A stretch of 40,691 nucleotides of DNA from Phycisphaerales bacterium (GCA_018645065.1 JABGPF010000003.1:5971-46661), one strand, 5' to 3'; positions 1 through 7,476 are shown, numbered from the stretch's first letter. Program-made: numbers and translations. Notes: generated by a model not told the origin, from the letters alone.

Positions 1-94
1 AAGATTACGACCAAGGGCGTCCGTGCGAACCTGGCCAGGGGCGTTCTGGGTTCTGCCGGCGACTTCCAGGCGAGCCTGAATCTGAGCGGCGCCG
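1..94 (+). repeat. 94-base direct repeat, copy 1
   Basis: This copy matches 493-586 with a single mismatch (C at 56, A at 548). The offset of 492 bases is exactly 164 codons, so both copies are read in the same frame. It begins at the window edge, so its left end may extend further. Confidence 0.9.
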
Positions 95-984
95 ATAGTA
101 AAGGCGTATCGCTTGGCAGCGCCACCATTAAGGGCGAGATCGCGTGCGTGTGGGATATCGAAGGTGCTACCGGTGCGATCAAGGCCAGCACTACCGGGGC
201 GACCTGGGTTCTGGACGCCGAGGGTTTCGTTAAGAGTATAGACGGCGCCAATGGCCTGGCTGGGAATCTGTCGGCGCTTTACTTCGATAAGATTTCAAGC
301 AAGGGCGATCTTTCTGCGGTGATCACGGCTAACGGAGCCGACGCCAGGAAGGGTACGTCGATCGGCGCGATTACTGCCGGATCGGCTGCGGACCTGTCGA
401 TCACCGTCCCGGGCGGTATCGGGGCTATCACGTTAATCGAGTGCGTCAACAGTGATCAAACCGAAGACACCATCACTGCCGCTTGGATCGGTAAGATTAC
501 GACCAAGGGCGTCCGTGCGAACCTGGCCAGGGGCGTTCTGGGTTCTGACGGCGACTTCCAGGCGAGCCTGAATCTGAGCGGCGCCGGTATTGCTTCTGGT
601 AAGGCAGTCCTTGGCAGTGCGGCCGTTGCGGGCGTCTGGAAGGCCGGTAGTTGCGAGATTCTTGGAAATGTTGATAAAGTGACCGTCGGGTCAATGGCGG
701 GCAAACTCCTGCTGGGTTGTGTCGCACTGAGCGGAAATGCGTCCGACTTTGCTGGTAACGAGTTCACTTTGAAAAGCTTAACTGTCAAAGGTATTGGCGG
801 TGAATACTTCCGCCAAGACAGCCAACTTGGCGCCTGGGAGATTGGCAGTCTCACCTTTGGCGGTCAGGAGCCTTTACCAGACGGGACGATCGAGTTCCAC
901 GAGTTGCCCAGATCAAAGAACGTACCGGGGCTTGCGGGTAATCCCGTAGGCAATCCCGGTCAATACGACCTGCTCGAAGTATAG
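1..984 (+). CDS. C-terminal part of a large repeat-rich exported/surface protein (5' end outside window)
   Basis: The frame is open from the first base to the TAG at 982-984, giving about 327 residues, so the true start lies left of the window. The protein is rich in G, A, S, T and I and is built from degenerate units containing a K-I-x-x-K-G motif (KITTKG, KISSKG, KITTKG), which looks like a beta-helix or other extended beta-repeat surface protein. One stretch (residues 1-31) recurs almost unchanged 164 residues later. The C-terminus ends in a short non-repetitive tail with no membrane helix and no obvious sorting signal. No enzymatic motif is visible. The function is unknown; adhesion or an envelope or surface-layer role is inference from composition only. 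Confidence 0.75.
   Translation, partial: KITTKGVRANLARGVLGSAGDFQASLNLSGADSKGVSLGSATIKGEIACVWDIEGATGAIKASTTGATWVLDAEGFVKSIDGANGLAGNLSALYFDKISSKGDLSAVITANGADARKGTSIGAITAGSAADLSITVPGGIGAITLIECVNSDQTEDTITAAWIGKITTKGVRANLARGVLGSDGDFQASLNLSGAGIASGKAVLGSAAVAGVWKAGSCEILGNVDKVTVGSMAGKLLLGCVALSGNASDFAGNEFTLKSLTVKGIGGEYFRQDSQLGAWEIGSLTFGGQEPLPDGTIEFHELPRSKNVPGLAGNPVGNPGQYDLLEV
493..586 (+). repeat. 94-base direct repeat, copy 2
   Basis: This is the second copy of the repeat at 1-94, 93 of 94 bases identical. The only difference changes Ala to Asp. Sequence to the right of both copies diverges abruptly. Confidence 0.9.
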
Positions 985-1217
985 CCGAACTGGCTCGGTG
1001 TTCCACCTGAACGGGAGACAGGCAGCACATGTTGCCCTATCTCCACCGGTCTCAAAACAGCAAGCCGGAAAGTAATCGACGCCATGGCTCGGGGAGTCAG
1101 CGGTACCAGCGGCGCCGATGATACGAAACGTTGGGCTAACAAAACAATATAAGCGTTGGTATGGAAAGAACGCATGGGACACAAAGGTATGCTTCCATTT
1201 GTCTCTCTTCCCGGTGA

Positions 1218-1556
1218 TTAACGGTCTTTTGCGGTGGGCATGTCTTCCAGGCGTTTGGTTGCTTTGGCTGACCAGTCTGTGTCGGGGTGTTTGTCGACGA
1301 TCTTCTTGAGGTAGACCTTGCTCTTGTCGGAGAGGCCTGCGGCTGCATAGCTGTCGGCTAGTTTCCACCAGGAACTGCACTGTCGATTCGCGGCCTCTTT
1401 GGGCGAGAGCGGTTTCTTGGTGATGGTCGGCTTCTTCGGGCGGCGGGGTGCTTTTTTGACCGGTTTGACCGGCTTGGGCGCGGGTTTGGTTTTCTTCTTG
1501 TTCTGTAAGTTGATCAGTTTGGCGAGGGCTCTGCCCATACCGTCGCCGACTAGCAT
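1218..1556 (-). CDS. Small Lys/Pro-rich protein with a TPR-like C-terminus
   Basis: The product is 112 residues. Residues about 18-52 are a very basic K/P-rich stretch. Residues about 60-105 form a helix pair typical of tetratricopeptide-like repeats (WWKLADSYAAAG, then KVYLKKIVDKHPDTDWA-type spacing), as seen in tools that track repeat units of outer-membrane assembly proteins. No signal peptide is seen with this start. The start is uncertain: the ATG at 1556 has no strong Shine-Dalgarno, Met-7 is a second option, and the same frame stays open upstream into the end of the neighbouring gene, reading plausible residues (GGGSHYGNNAETY) without an ATG, GTG or TTG. The gene follows the HzsA-like gene on the same strand and may be co-transcribed with it. 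Function unknown. Confidence 0.6.
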   Translation of the reverse strand: MLVGDGMGRALAKLINLQNKKKTKPAPKPVKPVKKAPRRPKKPTITKKPLSPKEAANRQCSSWWKLADSYAAAGLSDKSKVYLKKIVDKHPDTDWSAKATKRLEDMPTAKDR

Positions 1557-1639
1557 GTATGTCTCGGCATTGTTTCCGTAGTGCGATCCACCGCCTCTAA
1601 TAATAGTGAAGCAACGGTGCGCCGGTCGCGTTTGTGGGG

Positions 1640-4105
1640 TTAGAGGCCCATTGTCAGTTTGTTTGCTTTCTTTGAGTCGTATATTTTTCTGCCTTCTCTG
1701 ATGGCTTTTCGCACTTGCTGTTCGATGCGGCGGTACTTTTCGTAGTGCTCCTTGCGTTTCTGGTCGGCTGCGTGAAGGGTCGCGAAACCGGGCATGTCGG
1801 CGCGTGGGAGTTTTTCCAGGGAGGCTTTTCCGGCTTGGATTATCTTCAATGCTTCGGCTCGCTTGGCTGGGGCTTTAATGCGTTTCAGGCAGGGGCTGAT
1901 CTCCGGGCGGTCGAAACAAACTTGCGGGCCGGCGTACAGGTCGGCCTTGTGTAGTTGGTTGGCGCTGAGCCCAGCCAGGGCGAACAGGCGATTGGACTGC
2001 CCTCTATCCAGCGGATTGCGACCGGGCATTGGTCCGGGGCGAGCGGAGTAGCCCGTCGGATAGTAAGGTGCGTTCAGGTCGATCCATGTCACCAGGCGGT
2101 CCATGTCCTCGGCGCTGAGTTTAACCTTTTTGTGCCCTTTTTTGAGCATCTTTATCAACCGGCTGGTTTTCGAGCCCCAGGTCAGCGCAGGTAGGTGTCC
2201 CGCCGGTCCGGCCCCGATGGCGCCGGTAAGTCCTCTGGACTGGATTTCGCAGTATGAAACGTTGAATCCGAAATTCTTGTCGCCAGCCAGCACTATCTTC
2301 TTTGCGCCTTTTTTACCGAAGTCGTGGCACTTGATGCAGTGTTTGTCGAGCACGGGCTGGACTTCGGCGAGGTATCCGAACCGGCGCGGTTTTCCGAGCC
2401 ATGGGTTGAGCTTGCTCGGCGTGCGTTTCAGGGCCTTGGTTAACTCGGTCGGTTTTCCCGGCGAAGTTGTCGCGCTCCTCGATTCATGGCAGCCGACGCA
2501 CCCTCGCCGCTCACCGGAATGGACGGATGTTCCGGTGCGCATGGAGTGGATCATCATCCCGTCTTCGTCCAGCAGTTGGAAGTAAACGAATCGGTCTGAC
2601 GGGACGTAAAACGATGCGCTGCCGTCTTTCTCGACAGGCGCCGTGCCCAGGACCGTTTTGGCGATGAAGCCGGACCATCCGATTGCCCCTTCCTGGTGCC
2701 CAAGGGCCCGCCAGATGTGCCCGGATTTTCCACGCTTGCTGTGGGCCTGCACGACTCGCACGTGCTTGACCGATCCGGGCGTAACGTGCTTCATGTGCGT
2801 GCCGATGTAGACGTTCTGGATGTAGAAATGCCCGTCATTGTCCGCATAGTCGCGAGTAGAGGCCATCGCCACCGGTTTGGGATGAGGCGCAAGGGGCATG
2901 GGGTCGTAGCAGCCGGGTTTTTCCGCGTGGATCTTGGCGTCATTACCATTGACGTCGCCCAGGCGGATCTCGGCTCCGATACGGCGCTGCGGGGCAACTA
3001 CGTACAGAAACTGCGTGCTGTTGATGGGAAACGGGCAGTTGTACCAGGGCTTAACGGTGTTGAGATTGTCGTTCCAGCCGTGCAGGCGGTAGTTGTGGTT
3101 TTGGGGAAGAAGGGCTCGGGCCTCGTCCGGCCAGATGCTGGTCATTTTCCCTATGCCCTTAAGCTTGGCGGACGCATTTTTCGGGATCGACAACTTTTGG
3201 GGGTTGTCAAAGCGAGTGATTACATCTTGCGGCCAGGTGCGTTCGATGGACTTTCGCCCGTCGACGGATATCTGCGGATTTATAATCGCCAGCGCCCCGC
3301 CAAGCGAACCGTGATGAGTGCCCAGAATGCATATGAACTTTCCGGTTCCGGGTATCGCCCGGGCGGTCCATGGCGATGCGGGGTGAGCGGTGTTGTTGCC
3401 CCAGATGATCGCCTGGTTTGTACCGTCGGGATTGGCTACCCAGAAACCGTGTCCGTCTCCGAAATTCCGGTCGACATAGTCCCAGCGGTTATAGAGTATC
3501 CGCCCGTCGGGCATGAGCGACGGTTCGTTTTCGTGAACCGTGCTCCTGGTTATCTGGTGTATGTTCGCTCCGTCTGGGTCCATTCGGAACATCTGCGGGA
3601 CCAGTTGCCCGGCGCAGGGGACGATCTTGATGTCTCTCGTGGAGCAGAAGGCGATTTTACCGTCGGGCAGGTAGATCGGATCGACGTCGTAGACGTCCGG
3701 GGCGAAGGTCAACTGCTTCGGTTTGCACAGGCCGGTGTCGGTGAACAGTCTAGCCGGATCGATGGTGATTTCGTAGATGTGGAAAACATCTTGCCCGGTG
3801 AGGCACATGGAAAACACTACTCGTTTCCCGTCGAAGTTAACGCACGGTCTCCTGATCATGCCTTTCGGCGCCGAGACCAGGACGCGAGTTTTTCCGGTCG
3901 ACGGGTCCAGAGCTTTCAGGCTGGCTCCCATCTTGAGGAAGCATCTCGGGCGCATATATGCGTGAGTCCCGTCCCGGTCTGGCGCCCGGAGCGTATAGAG
4001 AATCGGGGTCTTGCCGAGCACCTTTTTAGCGTCCAGGGCTCCGGCGGACGCCGAACCGACCAGCAAGCTCAGTGTAAGCAAGATTTGCACAGTGCGATAA
4101 ATCAT
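1640..4105 (-). CDS. HzsA-like exported protein: TolB-type propeller plus dihaem cytochrome c
   Basis: The 821-residue product starts with a clear signal peptide (cut near Ala-22, after SASA). The N-terminal half has TolB/PD40-like propeller motifs (DPIYLPDGKIAFCSTRD, NEPSLMPDGRILYNRWDYVD). Two c-type haem sites follow: CVGCH at 536-540 and CIKCH at 590-594. The C-terminal 100 residues are helical and basic. This architecture matches the hydrazine-synthase-alpha-related family that is common in planctomycetes outside anammox. Membership in the family does not imply hydrazine synthesis: no HzsB/C partner is seen here. A periplasmic redox or polysaccharide-linked role is possible. Haem attachment would need the System II genes found at 25650-28999. 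A good Shine-Dalgarno (AGAGGAC, 4111-4117) lies 7 bases before the ATG. Confidence 0.85.
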   Translation of the reverse strand: MIYRTVQILLTLSLLVGSASAGALDAKKVLGKTPILYTLRAPDRDGTHAYMRPRCFLKMGASLKALDPSTGKTRVLVSAPKGMIRRPCVNFDGKRVVFSMCLTGQDVFHIYEITIDPARLFTDTGLCKPKQLTFAPDVYDVDPIYLPDGKIAFCSTRDIKIVPCAGQLVPQMFRMDPDGANIHQITRSTVHENEPSLMPDGRILYNRWDYVDRNFGDGHGFWVANPDGTNQAIIWGNNTAHPASPWTARAIPGTGKFICILGTHHGSLGGALAIINPQISVDGRKSIERTWPQDVITRFDNPQKLSIPKNASAKLKGIGKMTSIWPDEARALLPQNHNYRLHGWNDNLNTVKPWYNCPFPINSTQFLYVVAPQRRIGAEIRLGDVNGNDAKIHAEKPGCYDPMPLAPHPKPVAMASTRDYADNDGHFYIQNVYIGTHMKHVTPGSVKHVRVVQAHSKRGKSGHIWRALGHQEGAIGWSGFIAKTVLGTAPVEKDGSASFYVPSDRFVYFQLLDEDGMMIHSMRTGTSVHSGERRGCVGCHESRSATTSPGKPTELTKALKRTPSKLNPWLGKPRRFGYLAEVQPVLDKHCIKCHDFGKKGAKKIVLAGDKNFGFNVSYCEIQSRGLTGAIGAGPAGHLPALTWGSKTSRLIKMLKKGHKKVKLSAEDMDRLVTWIDLNAPYYPTGYSARPGPMPGRNPLDRGQSNRLFALAGLSANQLHKADLYAGPQVCFDRPEISPCLKRIKAPAKRAEALKIIQAGKASLEKLPRADMPGFATLHAADQKRKEHYEKYRRIEQQVRKAIREGRKIYDSKKANKLTMGL

Positions 4106-4440
4106 GGAAAGTCCTCTCTATCTATCAGTAAACAATCCTATTACGGCGCCTTCACCATGATTGTACCCGATACGGAGCGTTGAGCAAGTGGGATATGGTA
4201 AGGCAATGTTCTTTCATAACAACTGGACCGAAGAACCGGGACAAGTTAGGGGGGCGCCGTTTTGGGCGATTGTTTGGTGATTCTTATTTGTTTACATGCA
4301 TTCAATTGCTTTCTGGTTGGTCGGTTGATGATGTGGTACGATCGGTTTAAAGGGATTGTTGGATCGCTTGCGATGGCGGTGATTGTTTGGGTGGCGTTTT
4401 AATGTTCGTTATGCATATGATTGGGTCGGGATGAAAACTG
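4106..4440. other. Divergent intergenic region
   Basis: This 335-base stretch separates the minus-strand HzsA-like gene from the plus-strand exonuclease gene. It holds the leftward promoter and Shine-Dalgarno described separately. Towards the right a TATGAT at 4416-4421 could be a rightward -10, but no convincing -35 precedes it. No ORF or RNA structure of note was seen. Confidence 0.6.
4160..4187 (-). promoter_or_regulatory. Putative sigma70-type promoter for the HzsA-like gene
   Basis: On the minus strand TTGCTC (4182-4187) and TACAAT (4160-4165) are separated by 16 bases, about 55 bases before the start codon. The -10 matches consensus in 5 of 6 positions. The -35 region TTGCTCAAC is shared with the promoter at 33916-33945. 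Confidence 0.5.
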
Positions 4441-5088
4441 ATGAGTATAGTAACACAACCTTTTGAGTATTTTGTTGTTCTCGATTTCGAGGCCACTTGC
4501 GATCGCGGCAAGGCGCCTGGTCCGCAGGAGATAATTGAGTATCCATCGGTCCTGCTTTCGGGCGAGACGTTCGACGTTATTAACGAGTTCAGGTCGTTTG
4601 TCCGCCCACTGCATAATCCGCGGTTGACGCCGTTCTGTCTGGAGTTGACGGGCATAACACAACAGCAAGTCGATCAAGCACGCCTGTTTCCGGATGTGCT
4701 GGCCGATCATTTGGCGTGGCTACGCGGTAATAATCTGCGGGTAACATCTCAGGGCAGCGGCGCCAATTTCGCTTTCATTTCGTGCGGCGATTGGGACCTG
4801 TTGAAGATGTTTCCATCCCAGTGCAGAGCATGCCTGCCGCCAGTCGGCGACATTCCCCATGCGTTCAGCCGGTGGGTCAATATCAAAAAACACTTCGCCG
4901 CCTGGCGGGGGGTGACCAAGGTGCCCGGAATGGCCGGTATGCTTCGCAAACTCGGACTAGAATTAACTGGTCGACATCACAGCGGCATTGACGACTGCAG
5001 AAACATAGCAAAGATCGCCAGATACTTGGCGAAAAACGGAGTGACACTTACAGCGACCAGCGAACAGTCCAGCGGTGCGGATGGCTGA
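4441..5088 (+). CDS. DEDDh 3'-5' exonuclease, ERI1/KapD-like
   Basis: The 215-residue protein carries the three exonuclease motifs of the DEDDh family. Exo I is DFEATC at 15-20 (Asp-15, Glu-17), Exo II is CGDWDL at 116-121 (Asp-117), and Exo III is HSGIDDC with His-180 and Asp-185. The DFEATC form and the overall order resemble eukaryotic ERI1/3'hExo and bacterial KapD-type enzymes that trim RNA 3' ends, more than the proofreading epsilon subunit. No extra nucleic-acid-binding domain is fused. It appears to be a single-gene unit, convergent with the gene at 5196-5702. The substrate (RNA or DNA) cannot be told from sequence; a cytosolic magnesium-dependent exonuclease is well supported. Confidence 0.88.
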   Translation: MSIVTQPFEYFVVLDFEATCDRGKAPGPQEIIEYPSVLLSGETFDVINEFRSFVRPLHNPRLTPFCLELTGITQQQVDQARLFPDVLADHLAWLRGNNLRVTSQGSGANFAFISCGDWDLLKMFPSQCRACLPPVGDIPHAFSRWVNIKKHFAAWRGVTKVPGMAGMLRKLGLELTGRHHSGIDDCRNIAKIARYLAKNGVTLTATSEQSSGADG

Positions 5089-5125
5089 CTCCAATGTCTG
5101 GGGCGGTACGCGAGTAATATGTTCT

Positions 5126-5167
5126 CAGTCCCCTGACTGCTGAAAGCCTAAGCTTAATACTTAAGGC
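5126..5167. terminator. Weak hairpins between convergent genes
   Basis: Two small inverted repeats lie between the convergent genes: CAGTC/GACTG (5126-5139, loop CCCT) and GCCTAAG/CTTAAGGC (5146-5167, one bulged base). Neither has a proper T-tract. A bidirectional stop for transcription is only a guess. Confidence 0.25.
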
Positions 5168-5195
5168 CTGCGCCCGGCTCCGAGGAGATTGAGAG

Positions 5196-5702
5196 TTATT
5201 TTGGAGGTGTGGCAGGGTGGAGGTGAGCCCATATCGCCCATATCCCCAATGCGATAGTTGCTAGCAATGCTAAGGCGGCTATCACCAGAGACCGTCTTGA
5301 AAGGCTGTTCGCTTGCCGGGCTAGAGTTCTGTCCGCTTCTTTGTCTTGCTTGGTCGCGTCTCGCTCTTGGAGTTCAGTGGCTGCGTCAAATGCGATTCCC
5401 GCTTCGTAGGGGTAAAAGAAGCAGGCGTCTCGCCTGTCTCGTGTGAGAAGGCGTAAGAGTGGTTTGTCGTCGGAATACTCTTCATGGCGTTTGTGTTGCC
5501 ACATTTCTTTCTGGCAACATAAACGGTGTTCGGGGCCTGTAAGCTTATGGATTTCTTGTTTGTTGTTGGCGTTCAGTAGTTTTTTGCGGCCCTTGTCGTT
5601 TAGCGAAGTGCCAAACTCGCCGGATATTCCCAACGGGTGCGTCGTAATGAAATGACAATTGTAACAACAATGGATATCTGGGTGGGGGGTGTCTTTTTCC
5701 AT
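5196..5702 (-). CDS. Unknown tail-anchored protein with Cys-rich N-terminus
   Basis: The 168-residue product has no signal peptide. The N-terminal third holds paired cysteines (CCYNCH at 12-17 and a CC near residue 62), suggesting metal binding. The middle is charged and probably helical (residues about 85-135). Residues about 138-160 form one hydrophobic helix close to the C-terminus, so the bulk should face the cytosol. The CYNCH string fits the haem-c pattern by chance, but the domain should not reach the periplasm. I do not recognise the family. The nearest neighbours are the exonuclease and the toxin-antitoxin pair; no functional link is evident. Confidence 0.65.
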   Translation of the reverse strand: MEKDTPHPDIHCCYNCHFITTHPLGISGEFGTSLNDKGRKKLLNANNKQEIHKLTGPEHRLCCQKEMWQHKRHEEYSDDKPLLRLLTRDRRDACFFYPYEAGIAFDAATELQERDATKQDKEADRTLARQANSLSRRSLVIAALALLATIALGIWAIWAHLHPATPPK

Positions 5703-5708
5703 GCATTT

Positions 5709-5736
5709 ATCATAGCACTGGGCCTGTCATCGTCAA
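5709..5736 (-). promoter_or_regulatory. Strong putative promoter, possibly giving a leaderless mRNA
   Basis: On the minus strand TTGACG (5731-5736) and TATGAT (5709-5714) are spaced by 16 bases, each 5 of 6 to consensus. The -10 ends only 6 bases before the ATG at 5702, so transcription would start at or beside the A of the start codon. No Shine-Dalgarno is present. Confidence 0.5.
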
Positions 5737-6137
5737 TATCAATTTGCATGATTCCATCTGAGTGAATAGGGGGAACTGTAATTGCGTCTCGTTTTCAAGG
5801 TCGTCCAGCGCGGTGTGCATGGCTTTTCTTGTGCGTGCTGCATGTAGTTGGGAAATGACATACTGTCGGCTGGACAAAGACTTGCTTATAGGTGTTTCAG
5901 GGATTCAAAGCTTTCGAGAAGTGTGCGAGGCATTTTTCTGGAATCTGTATTTTGTGGTAAGATAGGTATTTAGATTTTTTTGTGTTCATAGTGCCTTGAT
6001 GTCACTGGCGGTGTCTTTGGAACAGGTGATCAGGTGAGCAGTAGACCGCAGGAGAACTGTTGGCTTAGTGAACAAGTCAGATATTCAGGTCTCGCCGTTG
6101 TTTTTTCACCTGTCACCTGCTCGATTTTCTCCTGCTC

Positions 6138-6176
6138 TGTGCGCGGGCAATTTCCGCCAGGAAATTGCCTCGCACA
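6138..6176. repeat. Long perfect-stem inverted repeat
   Basis: A 10-base perfect stem (GGCAATTTCC at 6146-6155, GGAAATTGCC at 6160-6169) with loop GCCA is extended by an outer stem TGTGCG/CGCACA (6138-6143 and 6171-6176) across a small internal loop. No T-tract follows, so it is not a standard terminator. Confidence 0.7.
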
Positions 6177-6347
6177 CTTCGAGAATAGGCGGGCCAAAAA
6201 GGCTTGTCATTTGCGCCCAGGCTGCTATCATGTTATTGGAGTCGTTTGTTAGTCAAGTCGTCATGAATGCTTTGACGATAGATAAAGGGGCTTGAATATA
6301 CGATCTTTGCCCCTGTTGTTGGCGTACCAAAGGATGAGAACGGACCT

Positions 6348-6908
6348 ATGACCACGTTTGTGTTTAAATTTGACAAAGCGCTTCAAGCGGCAGCCTACAT
6401 CCTGCGCCGTGAATCTTCACATGCGATGAATTACATGCGGCTGCTCAAAATCCTCTACATTGCAGACAGGGAAAGCCTTCGGCAGACGGGGCGACCAATC
6501 ACTGGTGACAGGATTGCAGCGATGGAGAGAGGCCCGGTTCTGAGTGAACTTCTCGATCTGATTAAAGGGGAGCATCTTCGCAGCCCAGACTGGGAAAACT
6601 TCATCAAAAGAAGCAGCTACAGCGTTCAACTAGTTGATGAGCCAGGGCTTGCGAACATGAGCCGCTTTGAGATTGAGACGCTTGAAAAGGTCGCCGAAGA
6701 GCATCGTATGCGCGATGAATGGGACATGGTCCAGTACACGCACGACCATTGTCCCGAATGGAAAAAGAATGAACCGGTAGGCCCCGTAAAGGTGAACTGG
6801 ATTCCTCTCGAGGACTTGTTGGACGCCTTGGGGATGTCCGACGATCTGCCAGCTATTACAGAAGACATCAAAGCGGACCATGAGTTCGCAAATCTTTTCG
6901 GAGCTTAA
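6348..6908 (+). CDS. Panacea-domain antitoxin (SocA/DUF4065 family)
   Basis: The 186-residue protein begins with the hallmark of the SocA/Panacea family: a short helix, then KALQAAAYILRR, LLKILYIADRESLRQTGRPITGDRIAAMERGPV, and WDMVQYTHDHCPEW near 125-138. Panacea domains act as promiscuous antitoxins that neutralise unrelated toxins encoded next door, and related SocA proteins are proteolytic adaptors. Here the next gene starts 5 bases after the stop, which is the usual two-gene arrangement. The ATG at 6348 is preceded by GGACCT rather than by a strong Shine-Dalgarno. The assignment to the family is firm from the motif string; the antitoxin role is inferred from family and context. Confidence 0.85.
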   Translation: MTTFVFKFDKALQAAAYILRRESSHAMNYMRLLKILYIADRESLRQTGRPITGDRIAAMERGPVLSELLDLIKGEHLRSPDWENFIKRSSYSVQLVDEPGLANMSRFEIETLEKVAEEHRMRDEWDMVQYTHDHCPEWKKNEPVGPVKVNWIPLEDLLDALGMSDDLPAITEDIKADHEFANLFGA

Positions 6909-6913
6909 TCCGC

Positions 6914-7300
6914 ATGCCCAATCATGGGGATACATTCCTGCTGGCCAACTCCGGGATTAACAACCATCTTTTCATCATTATTTCTGACCCTTTGTTGGAT
7001 CCTGACAAAATTGTGACGGTCAACTTAACGTCTTGGGATTCGACAAAGGATCAAAGCTGTATTGTGGACTCTGGCGAGCATCCTTTCGTTCGTCATAAGT
7101 CATGCATCCGTTATGAGGGGGACAGGCTGATAACGGCGGAGCAATACGACTTACATTTATCTGGCGACCGCCTGATCTCTCAATCTCCGGTATCAGAGGA
7201 ACTTTTGGGGCGTATTCTGGCTGGTGCGGCAGTATCACGTCACTTCCCGTTAGGCCACCGCAAGATCCTTGAGGATCAGAGGCTAATTGACGGCGAATAG
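6914..7300 (+). CDS. Presumed toxin of the Panacea pair, possibly PemK/MazF-like barrel
   Basis: The 128-residue product follows the Panacea gene after 5 bases. The first 75 residues are rich in beta strands: GDTFLL, HLFIIISDP, IVTVNLTSW, then SCIVDSGEHPF, HKSCIRY. This pattern (a G-D-x near the start, a V/I-x-x-SDP strand, a VNLTS strand, a C-x-x-x-x-G-x-HPF turn) resembles SH3-like barrel proteins of the PemK/MazF type, although the usual PemK catalytic signature is not clear. The C-terminal 50 residues are likely helical. No signal peptide or membrane helix is present. A toxin role is inferred from position beside the Panacea gene; the fold assignment is tentative. Confidence 0.65.
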   Translation: MPNHGDTFLLANSGINNHLFIIISDPLLDPDKIVTVNLTSWDSTKDQSCIVDSGEHPFVRHKSCIRYEGDRLITAEQYDLHLSGDRLISQSPVSEELLGRILAGAAVSRHFPLGHRKILEDQRLIDGE

Positions 7301-7309
7301 CGTTGGCTG

Positions 7310-7444
7310 CTTGCGAGGGGCGCCGTTCTGAGCGATACGATAGCAAGCGTAACGGGTTAGCATGAAATCATCGGTTTTCCGCTCGGCCCCGCTGCCCAGG
7401 ACGCCCATTTTCGTGACGCCACAAAAATGGTCGGTCTCTTCATA
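7310..7444 (-). pseudogene. Short remnant of a DinD-family (DNA-damage-inducible protein D) gene
   Basis: On the minus strand about 45 codons read a string typical of DinD proteins: DHF-x-x-VTKM, GSGAERKTDDF, LTRYACYRIAQNGAPRK. In intact DinD this is an internal segment (HF-x-x-V-x-KM, GSGA-x-R, LSRYACYL-x-x-QNGDP-K). Upstream and downstream codons of the same frame do not continue the family, and the left end runs into the toxin gene. The full protein would be about 280 residues, so this is a truncated fragment. The frame itself is not interrupted in the fragment, which suggests recent decay. The match is from memory of the family, not from a search. Confidence 0.65.
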
Positions 7445-7476
7445 ACCTACTGTCTGGGGTTTTTCTGTGCTCGTTT

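Larger units (their letters stand above)
5703..6347. other. 645-base region without a convincing gene
   Basis: Short ORFs occur on both strands but none has a start signal or a recognisable product. It contains the promoter at 5709-5736, a strong hairpin at 6138-6176, and two related inverted motifs (a CAGGTGA doublet at 6023-6037 and its complement at 6106-6119; GCAGGAGAA at 6048-6056 and its complement at 6127-6135). A TTGACG at 6272-6277 could be the -35 of the toxin-antitoxin operon, but no good -10 follows at normal spacing. Confidence 0.5.

Noticed and set aside
2696..4183. 495-residue plus-strand ORF opposite the HzsA-like gene
   Set aside because: It is antisense to a gene with signal peptide, propeller blades and two haem sites, and has no recognisable motif or ribosome site. 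It is a codon-bias shadow.
5646..5667. CYNCH string in the 5196-5702 gene read as a haem-c site
   Set aside because: The protein has no signal peptide and a C-terminal anchor, so the site should stay in the cytosol where haem is not attached.
5710..5820. 36-residue minus-strand ORF just upstream of the tail-anchored gene
   Set aside because: The frame is open further upstream without ATG, but there is no ribosome site and its stop codon lies inside the -10 box at 5709-5714. Not enough support for a gene.
6034..6295. Overlapping short plus-strand ORFs in the geneless region
   Set aside because: They lack ribosome sites, overlap hairpin sequence and show no plausible product.
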